Assembly (NCBI RefSeq): GCF_947179165.1
Contig: NC_077244.1
Location: forward strand, 73,764,144-73,828,143
DNA from: Solanum dulcamara
Taxonomy: Eukaryota; Streptophyta; Magnoliopsida; Solanales; Solanaceae
Direction of reading: 5' to 3'
DNA length: 64,000 bases
Position numbers and translations under genes: made by a program. Shown here piece after piece: positions 22,303 to 33,941 of the stretch; position 1 is the first letter of the stretch, and every line of letters starts with the position of its first letter. The notes under the pieces are model-generated. The model was not told the DNA's origin and searched no databases. It saw only the letters and a program-made list of their open reading frames with translations.

Positions 22303-25300
22303 GTATTCCCTTACCGATCTTCTGTAGCTGATTGATTGGTGATTTTTTTCCAGTTTTTTCTGATTATTTTTTCATTATTTGGATGTCCGTTTGGTGGATT
22401 GGAATTTGTTTTATGAAATTTTTGTTTGATATTTGACGGCGATGAATTTGCGTGGTGTGTTGATTATAAAGTCATGTAAATTTTACTGTTCGGATTTGTG
22501 TTCGTGATTTGTGTTGAATAGAATTATCGATATGTGAACATGAATGATACATGGATAAAGAGGATGGATGCGGCCAGGGAACGATGGATGGGGGAATTGG
22601 AATCAAACAGGCCCAAATGGAGCATAACGGATGTAGATGATTTATATAGTTGGCGTTCATTGGATGTTATGCAGGGGAAAGAAGAGATGGGACTTGGAAA
22701 GAGATGGGTCTCAAATAGAGCGGAATGGGTATAGAAGATTTATATACCCGACACATCTAGTTTGGGTTTGAGGCATTTTGGGTATTTATTGATGTTGTTA
22801 TGCCTGGGAATTTGTGGTTTTATGGGGTCGGGATGGGTTCGGTTGCAAAAGCTTCCCAAGGAAATGGAATGTCTTTTGATACATGCTTCTATCAGAAAAG
22901 CTGGATCTTCTTGTTCTTTTTATTGATCCGCTTCTCCCTTTTTTTCCTTTCTATTTTTCTCTTGGGGCAAAATTTGCACAACAAAAAGATGATGAAAGCC
23001 TAAATGATTGTGAGATATTTGGATGCCATAGTTGGAATGAGATTATTATTTATCTAGAAGAAGGGTGGGATTCTCCCCCCTCCCCCGGTTAGCCTCACAT
23101 TCGCTAATGGGTCCAAATATAACACTGTTAAGGATCAGAAATGATTTGACCATACTGTGCTAAAATAGCTTCAACCATTTTGGGGATCATAAATGTTTTG
23201 GAAGTATCATGATCGTCCTATAAGAAGGGTTCCAATATTTTCAAATGAACAATTTGAATACCTGTCCATTCTAACAACTGATTGCAGAGTTGATTATTCG
23301 AACCTTTCAATTCATAGATGTAGATCTCGGACTTATGAATGTGGATATTTCTGAAACTCACTGGCATCTTGTTGTTGGCAATCAAAAATGTAACGTGGAA
23401 GTAATTTTAACATATACAGTAATAGTAAATCATGGGCAATAGTTGGAAAATGGCTCATAATTTCAACCTTATAACAGACGATGATAGTTTGCCAGATTTC
23501 TAATCAAGCTAGAGTCTGTTCTTGCATTTGCTTGGAAATCAACAGTTGTGCGACTGACTATGCTCTTTATTGTATAAAATATTTCAGTAGGTATTAGCTT
23601 TTTTGAGTATGGATGATATGTGCTACACTTTCAAATATTATTTACTATTAGGGAGGGTATGCTACTTTAAACAATGTCGATGAAAGAAATATTAGAGGTA
23701 CTTGGTAGAGGAAACACAATTCATCGAATATCCACTTTTTTGGTTCAAGGGTGATTATGGGTTTTGAATGTGGAGACTATCATTTCATAAGACCACACCC
23801 AAAGGTTGTTGTACAAGGACAGTTTCGACCATAATTGTTATGTCCTTATGCTAGCTCCCTGTGATTTTCATGTTCTGTCTTATCCATTTGGCATTGAGTA
23901 GGAAGGTAATTTTGTAAATAAATTTTATTCAAGTTGAAGCTTCTTTTTATGCATATCTTCTGAGGGTTCTAGCATTCACTTCTATAGTACATTCTTTTAT
24001 TGCTAAGATCACTTTTGTATCACATGGACATGCTATTAATTCATCATTCCACATTTTTAAGGGGGGAAAACAATTTCTCATCGATAGTCTTTTTTATGTT
24101 TCCCTACTTGTGGGATTTTACTGGGTATGTTGTTGTTGTATAGTCTTTTTTATGTTTGTAGTTAATTTTAGATGGAATATTTTGTGTCCCTAGGTTTCCA
24201 GGGATTGTGGAACTTACATAAGAGTTTCTTTGGGAAATAATAGATTGGGAGTTGAGAAATTAGTCAGCTGTAAGCACCTAACTGAGTATTGGAAGCTTTA
24301 GGTTCTACAGTTATTTAAAGCTGCAATTGCCTATTGATTGCACTAATTTTTTTCCTTACTGAAAGAATCTATTGTTGAATTAAAAGTGATCGTTTGTCAG
24401 TTGTACTTATATCCTATTTTTTCTGTATGGGAAAAATGCAATTTATCTAGCTTCTTGCCTACTTCTATTTCATGTATGATGCTGGCTCCACGTCTTGTGA
24501 CTTGCTTGTCAATTCTAGTAGAACAGCTAAAGGAAGAAGATGAATGCATATTTGTATTAATAGTTTTGTTTCTCTCTTTTGGGGTTTGGAAAATGTTTAG
24601 TGAGGTTCATTCACTTATGCAATTACTGATGTATAAGATATAAATTTTGGATGGTGGTTCAATTGAGATCAAGGATGGGAGTTTGGATTTTGCTGCTTGA
24701 AGAGGTTTCTTTCTTCTAACCAACCAGAGGAACTTCTTTGTTATAATGCAGTTTTCTGCATGACCGAAAAAATCCACTCATGTGTGTAGAAGGGTAGAGG
24801 GCGGACCCATTATCCCTGAATTTGGAAGAATGTGGTTGGCCCAGAGAAAATATTCTAACATAAAAAAGAAAGAATGATGAAACATACTACAATGTCAAGT
24901 TCAACATGCTTAAGGGATGAGGATTGTGGTATATCTCTGCCATTTCAGCACTGAGAAATCAAAAACATGAAAAGTGATTAGCAAAATAGTATTGGAAGCA
25001 CCGATATTAGGATTACCTGGATAGGCACTCCTTTTATATTAATTAGTGATATGCTTTTCTATAAATTTTCCTTGGCTTTGGCTTCTGATAGAATGAGGTT
25101 TACTTCCTTCATTAGGTATGCTATCAGTCTGCTTTTGCTCTCTAACTGCAGTGACATTAGAATCTGTCTCCTGGTTGTATTACAAGACTTCCAGCTGTAT
25201 TCTTGCTGGTAGTATTCTTCATTAGCTTTTTTGCATGTTTAAAAGAATTGCACAAGACATGCAATAGTAACATATATTTACCTCTCTCTTAGTTCATGTT

Positions 25301-25783
25301 TGTATTCATGTCTCCCGTGTATGTGAGTTTTCATTATATCATTATCAACTTATTAAATTAAACTTTTTCAGGAATTAAATGAATTGCCTAACAGATAAAA
25401 GTGGATCCATGTTTCATCTATAGTTATGTCTTGCATCCCTGTCCATCAGTTGATACTGAGATGTGCACATCAAGCCTAGTAAATTAAGAACTTTAGTTTT
25501 TAAATATTTTTGTATCTGTCATTGATGGTATTTTTTTTTTGACAATTGGTAAGTAGTATCTGTGTCATTGATGTTATTATGGAACTTGTTAATTCTTCTT
25601 CTCTCTTAAGGGGTTATGTGTAGGCCAGTGGCCACTACAACTATTGTACACTTTTTTCGATAAAAAGATGTTTTCTTCTTCAAACTTAATATTGTAAAAT
25701 TTAATTGATGAAGAGTCTCTTAACAGTTTGTCCTAAGTTTACAGCAGTTTTTGGCTTACGCAATGATTTCTGTTCTGCTGTAG
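22303..25783 (+). other. Long 5' UTR intron of the UBA-domain gene
   Basis: 3,481 bp between the donor at 22303 and TTCTGCTGTAG at 25773-25783. Contains a short TS-SINE-like scrap (24103-24139, TGTGGGATTTTACTGGG then TTG repeats). Small open frames inside have no recognisable homology. Confidence 0.6.
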
Positions 25784-25807
25784 ATTTTCGAATTAGAAGC
25801 AGCAGCA

Positions 25808-27787
25808 ATGTCTCCAGCATCTAGGTCCAAATCAAAGGACAAAAAAGGTGGCAAGGAACCACCCAAAGCTGCTTCAAAACCTTCAAGTGTAAATGCAGGT
25901 GCTACTACACCGACTAGTGGATACAATCCTCTTTTAGGAACATTCCATACACTTGAGACAGCTCCTGTGACTTCAAATGCTGCTCTTCATGTGAACGGTC
26001 GTTTCAGGAATATTGACGAGACAGATGACCACAGTGGGCACTCACTTGGACCTAGCATTGAGTATGATTCTGTTTCCAATAATGGTAGCTGGTCTGGTGA
26101 GTCAGAGGACCATAAAGAGAAAATGGCCAATCCTCCTCCCCGGGCAGAGACGGTACCTGGCTCTGATAATGACAAACGGGAAAAAATCCGTCAGAAAAAT
26201 GAGAAGAAGCATCAACGTCAAAAGGAGAGACGAGCTCAAGAATTGCATGAAAAGTGCAATGGCTATCTCATGTCGAGAAAGCTGGAAGCACTTGCCCAGC
26301 AGCTTGTGGCTATGGGATTCTCTTCAGAAAGAGCTACCATGGCTCTTATCTTAAATGAAGGCAGAGTAGAAGAATCAGTTTCATGGTTATTTGAAGGTGG
26401 TGAAGAAGCAGATAAACATAAGGAACATAAACTTGATGGTGGGGGTAATTTGAAAATTGACATTTCAGAAGAGCTTGCTCGCATTACAGACATGGAAAAT
26501 AAGTATAAGTGCTCCAAGCAGGAGGTTGAAAGAGCCTTAGTTGCCTGCGAGGGTGATCTTCAGAAGGCTGAGGAGACTTTGAGGTCACAAAAGCAGGAAC
26601 CTCATTCTGCGCCATCCAAGCCTGAAGAAAGTGGTGATCCTCCTACCGTGGGCTATGGTAAGCTTCCAAATACCACCAGCCAGAACTTACTAAGAGCACC
26701 TGTAAAAGCTTCACCCAACATAATATTGCCTAAAAGGGATGATAGGGACTTCAATTATACTAAAGTGGCAGCCACATCAGGATCTTCTGTGGATAATGGA
26801 AGCAAAAGTGTGCAATCATTGAAACGGGTTCTGCCAAAATTGGAGTGGGCCAAGCCACCACAAGTGGCAGTGCCGGCTGACAAAAGGTGGCTAAATGCAG
26901 GATCAAATCCTTCTATTTCCTATTCTTTGGCATCTCCTTTGCAGGCATTACCCCAATCTTCCAAGTCGGAAGCTCGTTATGTTGCTGTAGGAAATGAATT
27001 GAAGAATCTTCAGCTAGGAACAGTGAGAGAACCAGTTATAGTTATGCAACGACCCAATCAATCAATTAATCCTAAGCAGACTCCCACCTCAACTGTTAGC
27101 TCTTCTCCGCCAGGAACTACAGCAGGGTGGTTTCCTAACAATGCTGTTGAGACAGTGAAACCCAATGGACTGATGCCACATATTCCTGGCACAAGAAGCC
27201 TGAGCCCAAATGGTGTCAGCACAAACCAGTTGTACAACCAACTTCAGTATCAACAACACCAGCAGCCTCAACAATTTGTTTCTAGCAACGGCTCACTTGA
27301 TACGCCAGGAACAAGCCGGGGTAATAGTTTGTGGAGTAGAACAGGTTCTTTGCAGACACAAACCCTTTCTGCAGCTTCCTCACTTGGTCTCTTCTCTGGG
27401 TTGGGCACCAATGGTGTGTCTGGGTCATCATCTCCAGTTGATTGGAACAGTGGTGGTGGCTCAATGGAGCAGCTAGATTATGCTAACATAGACTGGAGTT
27501 TAGATCGTGGGTCTTCATTATCAAGAACAGGTGGCATGTGGCCAGGAATGAACCCTTTAATGCAAAACAATGCACGTACATATGATTCATTTAACCCTGG
27601 ACTCAGTGTTACATCTGCCATGAGACCTGCTCTGTCCAATGGTGGTGGTGTCTTGATACCTGGGCTGCAAGAAAGAGCTGCAACAGCGGAAACATCTACT
27701 GGTGGTTCTCGTGAGTGGACTTCTCCTTTTGAAGAGAAAGATCTTTTTAGCTTACCAAGACAATTCGTTTCTTCTCCCTCCCTGTAG
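25808..27787 (+). CDS. Protein with two UBA-like domains, 659 residues
   Basis: A single uninterrupted coding exon. The start lies 24 bases after the splice acceptor and is followed by a very basic leader (RSKSKDKKGGK). Residues about 122-148 are a charged helix (KREKIRQKNEKKHQRQKERR). Residues about 157-197 form a UBA domain: LVAMGFSSERATMALI followed by GRVEESVSWLF, the MGF loop and WLF end being diagnostic. Residues about 219-260 form a second, weaker UBA-like helix bundle (SKQEVERALVACEGDLQKA). The remaining 400 residues are disordered and rich in Ser, Gly, Asn and Gln, with a Gln-rich run near 480. It probably binds ubiquitin. Plants carry conserved homologues of unknown exact role. The substrate cannot be read from sequence. 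Confidence 0.88.
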   Translation: MSPASRSKSKDKKGGKEPPKAASKPSSVNAGATTPTSGYNPLLGTFHTLETAPVTSNAALHVNGRFRNIDETDDHSGHSLGPSIEYDSVSNNGSWSGESEDHKEKMANPPPRAETVPGSDNDKREKIRQKNEKKHQRQKERRAQELHEKCNGYLMSRKLEALAQQLVAMGFSSERATMALILNEGRVEESVSWLFEGGEEADKHKEHKLDGGGNLKIDISEELARITDMENKYKCSKQEVERALVACEGDLQKAEETLRSQKQEPHSAPSKPEESGDPPTVGYGKLPNTTSQNLLRAPVKASPNIILPKRDDRDFNYTKVAATSGSSVDNGSKSVQSLKRVLPKLEWAKPPQVAVPADKRWLNAGSNPSISYSLASPLQALPQSSKSEARYVAVGNELKNLQLGTVREPVIVMQRPNQSINPKQTPTSTVSSSPPGTTAGWFPNNAVETVKPNGLMPHIPGTRSLSPNGVSTNQLYNQLQYQQHQQPQQFVSSNGSLDTPGTSRGNSLWSRTGSLQTQTLSAASSLGLFSGLGTNGVSGSSSPVDWNSGGGSMEQLDYANIDWSLDRGSSLSRTGGMWPGMNPLMQNNARTYDSFNPGLSVTSAMRPALSNGGGVLIPGLQERAATAETSTGGSREWTSPFEEKDLFSLPRQFVSSPSL

Positions 27788-27856
27788 GCTTTATAGGAGA
27801 GGATTTGAAATGAAATAAAGGAGGAAAAAAAATGGAAGAGACCAGTAAATGTGCTT

Positions 27857-29840
27857 GAATTTGATGTTGGTTCTTATATGATGCTATTTCCCTGTTCATG
27901 TTTGTGATCCATCTTAGTGGTAGAGCATCCCAGTCCCTTAGTTTACTCTTTGGAACTAATCTTTAATCCACCCCCCTACCCCATCCCCAAAGAGAAAAAA
28001 AAGGGAAAATGCCTCTTAATTTCAGGGGAAAGCATTAATGAACACAAACATTGATGGTGTGTTACATCGATTTTGTTGTTTTAAAAAAATCGTGAATCCT
28101 TAACAAGATTCGTGATCTTTCTGTTGAGGAAAAAAAACAAGTATGAATCTCTTTATTAACGTCATATTGAGCTATTTAACCTTATGAGTAACTATTAAAG
28201 TGAAATTGCATCAAATTTATTCTTTCGCAGTAATAAGAAAATTAGTAACCACATCAGGAATACAGTGGAACGGAAGACTAGTCCCGGTCCCACAACATTC
28301 GTTATTATAAACACCTATCCCACAAAGATAGTGGTAAAGTGTGTATACACCTACATGTATGTTGTCGTTGGTGTGAAATAAACAAGACAATTCATCATCA
28401 TGCGCACACCTGTTCTTGTTCATAACTTAAGTCCCCATTAATAGGAGTAGCATATTCAAGAAGTTGCTTGTCTTGCTCGAACACACACATTTCTTGTTCA
28501 TTCAAGTTAACAAATGCTTAAATTCCTCCATCATATGTCATCAAGTAAATTAAATTGTTAAAAGGACCCTTTGCAAAGCATGATCTAATAGGCTTCCCAA
28601 ATCCAAAATCTAAATCTTGTAACAATGGGAACTTATACGCTACTCGAAAAGTACACATCACATTTCCTTTTATAGAATGACTTCTCCCCTGTTCTATATG
28701 CATCTAGCATCTCTATACCAAATTCATTCTCTTCAACATTATTTCTTGCGGAGAGGTTATTTTTCAACTTTTTTATATCGGTTACTAATTTTGGTGGTTT
28801 CGAAAAGTGAGGATTTTCATGGTTACAAAATAATGAAACCAAACCATACCATACCATGTAAATAAAGAAACAATCAAAACAAACGTAGTTCTCTTGTTAA
28901 CCATACCATACCACACCACGAAAAACCACCATCATCCAAACAAGCAGTGGAATTTCACTGGTATGTTGCTGTTGTAGATCACATTGCTATTCCAAGTTTG
29001 AATAAAGAAGGAAGGTTATGAAAGGTTGATAATTAGCACAAAGATGCTAAATACTTGCATTAGTAGACTTGTTTTAAGTCCAATGTTGCTTGAATTTGAT
29101 GTTGGCGTTGGTTTTTATATGATGCTATCTCCCTGTTCATATATGTGATCCATCTAAGTGGAAGAGCATCCCAGTCCCTTAGTTTACTCTGTAACATCAT
29201 ATTAAGAATTTAACCTTATAAGTAACTATTAATGTGAAATTGCATCAAATGTAATCGTTCGCAGTAAGAAGAAAGTTAGTAGCCACATCAGGAATACAGT
29301 GGAATGGAAAACTAGTCCCAGTCCCACAACATTCATTAACTATCCCATAAAGGTAGGAATAAAGTCTGCGTATGTTTACACCGACTGAGTATGTCGTTAT
29401 TGTTGAGAAATAAACATGACAATTCATCATCATGCGTACACCTGTTCTTGTTCATAATGAAAGTCCCCATTAATAGGAGTAGCAAATTCAACAAGTTGCT
29501 TGTCTTGTTCGAACACACACATTTCCTGTTCATTCAAGTTAACAAATGCTTCAATTCCTCCATCATATGCCCTCATCAAGATAATAAACTTGTTAAGTGG
29601 ACCCTTTGCATCCAAAATCTAAATCTTGTAATAATGGGTACTTACATACGCTACTGGAAAGGTACACATCACATTTCCTTTTATGGAATGGCTCCTCCCC
29701 TGTTCTATATGCATCTAGCATCTCCATAACATATTCATTTTCTTCAAGAATATTTCTTGTGGAGAGGATGTTTTTCGATTTTCTTATATGGGTTACTAAT
29801 TTTGGTAACTTAACTTCTTCTTCGTTATCGTACATTGGTG
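27857..29840. repeat. Segmental duplication of UBA 3' flank plus BAHD tail
   Basis: Sequence after the UBA stop (27857-27960: GAATTTGATGTTGG through GAGCATCCCAGTCCCTTAG) recurs at 29092-29190. It is followed in both copies by the same minus-strand BAHD C-terminal sequence (28209-28815 and 29249-29840). Copies differ by small indels. Confidence 0.8.
28398..28815 (-). pseudogene. BAHD acyltransferase C-terminal fragment (copy A)
   Basis: The minus strand encodes, across frameshifts, MLDAYRTGE, KRKCDVYFSSSV, the altered catalytic-support motif DLDFGFGKPIR (DFGWG in most BAHD enzymes) and NLNEQEMCVFEQDKQLLE. It ends in a TGA at 28398-28400. The N-terminal half with the HxxxD site is absent. Fragment of a family that moves acyl groups from CoA thioesters to alcohols or amines. 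Confidence 0.75.
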
Positions 29841-30720
29841 AGGAGATTACCTATAGAGTTTGGGGGTAGTGGAGGTGATGTTATTTCTCGTAAATCGAAG
29901 AACTGAACCAATTGAGAGCGCTTGAACGAGCCTGAATCAACTATGGTGGCAAAAGATGCAGCACATTTGTAGAGAAGTGCATTCACGGCCTCGTTGCTTG
30001 TTACATTTTGCACGCCAATTGATGATTATAATGCACTTAGCTTTGTGCTAGAGAAATTAAACCTCTTTTGGACACACTTGTCTGCGTCTGATCCAAAAAC
30101 AGGGGAAACCAATGGACCATCGCCAATTGGTGATGGTACAGTGGAGTCCTCGACGAAATAAGGAGATGGATTTGTATTTGAACCTCGAGTTAATGCAACC
30201 CAATCTCTCAAGAAGCAATAGGCATTGCTTCCGTCTCCTATTTTGTGCGACAAACAGACACTGAGTGCTATTCCTCCCCAATCAAAGTGGCTTAATTGAG
30301 CTACAATTAAGGCGCGATCCATGCCATTTCCCAAGGTACACCTTGAGGAAATGTCAAATCTTTGACATTTGAATCAGGGTGATTAACAATTTTGTCCATT
30401 GTAGAATTGATTTGGACTTCCAAGAACTCAGCCCCATGGTCATCACACTCAATAGTGGCATTGTCTTTTAGACTTCCACCCCATGGATAGTAATAAGTTA
30501 AAGTTTTTGACAGAGTTTGATAAAAGATTTGATAGTTGTTTAGGCCCATTTGGGATGGCATTAACTTGGTTTTTGGGGTAGAAAAAAACAAGGGGCATAT
30601 ATAAGTGAGTGAGGCATTGATCTAAAAGGGAAAGTTTGTGCCATCTTTGAGTAGATGGGAGTGAAAGGTCTGATGATTTTCTTGGATATTACTGATATCA
30701 TTCTTGACATTTTCTAATCG
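29430..30720 (-). pseudogene. BAHD acyltransferase pseudogene, near full length (copy B)
   Basis: From ATG 30720: MSRMISVISKKIIRPFT, then a frameshift. Then LMPSQMGLNNYQIFY, TLTYYYPWGGSLKDNATIE, and after a further shift the intact active-site motif LSHKIGDGSN (HxxxD), YNHQ, NEAVNALLYKCAASF and LREITSPPLPPNSIGNLL. Another shift precedes MLDAYRTGEEPFHKRKC and DLDFG. A deletion of about 30 bases removes the rest of the DFGWG-like motif. Stop TGA at 29430. Length equivalent is about 430 codons, normal for BAHD enzymes. Subfamily resembles vinorine-synthase/acylsugar-type enzymes. At least four disruptions make it non-functional. Confidence 0.85.
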
Positions 30721-32760
30721 TTACAACTAAGCTATATATATATATATGAGGCCTTAAATGCAAAAGGAAAAGAAAAATTAGACAAGTTAGCGTTAGGTGT
30801 AATAGGACTCCCAATTTTTGCGTGTGATTGTATGTTAAGGTGATCCCGCCGGTTGTTGGAATGACGCGAGTCGGGCAGGGGGCTCAATTTAGAATGATGA
30901 AGGGCCCCAAATTCTAAATAGGTGTTATAGGACTCCCAGTTATTGTGTGCGGTCGTATATTGAGGCGTAAAAAGTTTCCTATCTCATTGGGGGCCAAAAA
31001 CGAATCAACATCTCGATGTGATACAGCCTTTTTGATTTTTGTTGGGACAGAACAACTAAGTCCATCTAAACTGTCAAATAAAAAATAAGAGGAGAGCAAA
31101 GTACCAATGACAATCGAAGCGCATGCTGAACGGACACGAAGAAAGAGAAGTGTGGAGGAGGTTAGAATCAGATAGATAAGCTTTCCAACCAAACGTCTCG
31201 TATCCAATGACAAGAAGGAACTGGTGTTTATCAAGCCAATTTTGAAAAGTTGGAATAAAATGGTCATTTATCACTTTTTAGCTAGTAAAAATAGCAAATG
31301 ATGACTCGTAAACTTTTTTCATATATTCAGTTTTTTTTCCATCTCTATTTCCTCTGTCGTCCTAAAATCTCTTTATTTTAATTAATAGGTAAATTTCCCA
31401 AATTAAGAAACAATTTCTTCATCAATCATTTTCTAAATTCTGCGTAAAGATAAAACTCCATTTGAAGTCTGATAAAGTTATGTATTAGAAATCTATAATC
31501 TTCAAATTATAAATTCGTTTCTCACGTAATAGTTTAATTTTTTTTACAATGATAGAAATTAAAATCTTTCATTATTTATTTGTGCACGGCTATTCATAAC
31601 TCAAGTGTCATATAGATTCACTATATAATTTTTTTAAAATTAGCAAAAAATAAATTTTATAGTTAAACGGCATAATTTGTTGCTAATTTTACTTAGCGAG
31701 GGATATATTATCATGAAATTATATTAGCTATCAGCAATTTATCGACGAATTAACATGAAGTTTCTAGCTAATTTCATTTTTTATCAGGTGCTTAACAACA
31801 AAAGACTAGCTAATAAATGCATAGTAAGTATGGAGGGGAAATTAAAATGCTCCTATATGCATCGCCCCAATAAGTAAACGCACATTAATGTAAGTTAGGT
31901 ACATATTTTATTTTATTTTTTGGTAGAAAGTTAGGTACATTATTAAATTATTACTGTCATGACCACATCTTTTGACAAAAATCGAGATATTATCCTTGTC
32001 ATAGAAATATTCAAATCAATTAATATTCAAGACGATCTAATAACATAAGACTTAAGAGGGGTAGATTGAGTTATGCCTAAATTTTATGTAAGTTATGAAC
32101 TGGATTATTTTATTCGTTTTCCATGATTACTTTGCAGAATGTACAACATAGTAAAATAACGACATAATATTTTATCGTGAAAAGCACCCATTTCCTATCG
32201 CTTGTCACAAATTTAACTAAAACAACGAGCCTCAACAAAAATTAGTCTACAAACACTTGCAGCCTATGAACTAACTATAGCCCCTCCTGCAATAACCTAC
32301 ACAAATTGTTGAGTCGCCTCCAAGTTAATCTTAACTTGGAGCTCAATTTCTCCATGTTTTTACCTAACAGAACTTTTAAGAAAGTTGAAGTAGAGGTAGA
32401 CGTACATTTTATCCTCTTCAAACCTCACCTGTAGAATTAAATTGAGTATATTATTGTTGTTGTTGTTTTTCAAGTGCAGCGTTAGGCGTAACTGACACTT
32501 GCCGAGCTCAAAAGTCATAGACAAAAAATCAAACACCTTGGGTACATGGTCCAATTCAAAATTCCAATTCAAGTATGAATTGGAATTTTCCTCGATCCAG
32601 ATCCTTGATTTGGCCAGTAAAGACTTCACCGATTCGGATTTGGATGCCCATGTGCATAAATATATGGATAGGGATGCCGATTCAGATGCAGCTTAACTCA
32701 GATTTTCGCTACTTCTGATGTAATTGTTGGTAAAAAAGACATAATTCATCAAACCTTATT
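30721..32760. repeat. Upstream flank of BAHD copy B, duplicated at 41.2-42.8 kb
   Basis: Matches the flank of BAHD copy E, for example AAAATGGTCATTTATCAC (31257 and 41361) and AAATTAAGAAACAAT (31400 and 42052). The 31921-32130 part also matches 33786-33970 (GGTAGAAAGTTAGGTAC, CAAATCAATTA). No intact gene seen here. Confidence 0.6.
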
Positions 32761-32849
32761 TCTTTCTCGTTGGTAATGAAGATGAGAATTTTTGTGCTTA
32801 TATAGGTAGGTCCATACAAAGACAAGTTTACTATTGCTCTAAGACTCCA

Positions 32850-33190
32850 ATATTCTGATCAATAGGAGTAGCAAATTCAAGAAATTGCTTGTCATGCTCG
32901 AACACACACATTTCTTGTTCATTCAAGTTAACCAAAGCTTCAATTCCTCCATTATTTGTCCTCATCAAGTAAATAACCTTGTTAAGTGGACCCTTTGCAA
33001 TGCTTGCCCTAATACGCTTTCCAAATCCAAAATCTAAATCTTGTATTAATGGGAACTTACATAAGCTACTCGAAAAGTGCAAATCACATTTCCTTTGATG
33101 GTACATCACCTCCCCTGTTCTATATGCATCTAGCATCTCGTTAAGCAATTCGTTTTCTTCAAGATTATTTCTTGTAGAGAGGTTGTTTTT
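32850..33190 (-). pseudogene. BAHD acyltransferase C-terminal fragment (copy C)
   Basis: One open stretch: MLDAYRTGEVMYHQRKCD, PLIQDLDFGFGKRIRASIAK and NLNEQEMCVFEHDKQFLE. Lacks the N-terminal half. The DFGFG motif is complete here, unlike copy B. Confidence 0.75.
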
Positions 33191-33684
33191 CGACTTTCAT
33201 AGATTATAAGAAAATAGTCTACGAAGAAAAATAGAGTGTGAGCGATAATTTTGCAAGGTGGAAATCAAAAGAGTGTTATTCCTTTTGAATGTGTGGTAGT
33301 CTTTTTTGAGTATTGTACTCGATACTACTCAGTGTAAAATTCCTTACTATAGTGATATCAATTGCTCCTCTTAGCCCGTGGTTCTTTCCTTATTTGGGTT
33401 TCCACGTAAAATTCTTGGTATCATTATTTTTTTCATTTTATTTCTATTATTTTGACCATATATATTTTCTTGTTAGTCCCTTTTTTTTCCAACACCTTGC
33501 TGAATTTCAAAGTCAGATCTATAGAAGTAACCACATTGCTTTCAACAATCCAGTCTGCTCTAAAAAGTCTGTAATTCCATATTTGTGCATGGCTTTTTAT
33601 AACTCAAGCGTCATGTAGATTCACTACCCAAAATAAAGTAAGGAATTAGCGATGGATAAATTTTAAAGCTAAACTGCAAAATGT

Positions 33685-33785
33685 GTTGCCAAATCTTGTA
33701 ATAATAGGAACTTACATACGCTACTCGAAAAGTACAGATCACATGTTCTTTTATGGAATGGATAGCTCCTCCCCTGTTCTATATT
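33685..33785 (-). pseudogene. BAHD acyltransferase scrap (copy D)
   Basis: About 100 bases matching the KRKCDVY-to-LLQDLDF region of copies A and B (ACTTACATACGCTACTCG, GCTCCTCCCCTGTTCTATA). Too short to be more than a duplication breakpoint remnant. Confidence 0.6.
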
Positions 33786-33941
33786 TTTGGTAGAAAGTTA
33801 GGTACACGACCAAATCTTTTTGAAAATTGAGATACTATCCTTATCAAAAAAATATTCAAATCAATTAGTATTCATGACGATCTAATAATATAATAGAGTT
33901 ATGTCTAATTTTTATCCAATTAATGGACCAAATTATTTTCT

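Noticed and set aside
22534..23092. Small ORFs in the UBA 5' UTR intron
   Set aside because: Intronic, with no motifs and no splice context.
26013..27476. Alternative-frame ORFs over the UBA coding exon
   Set aside because: Shadows of the 659-residue frame.
30914..31274. Minus-strand ORFs upstream of BAHD copy B
   Set aside because: Two overlapping frames without motifs; the region is duplicated non-coding flank.
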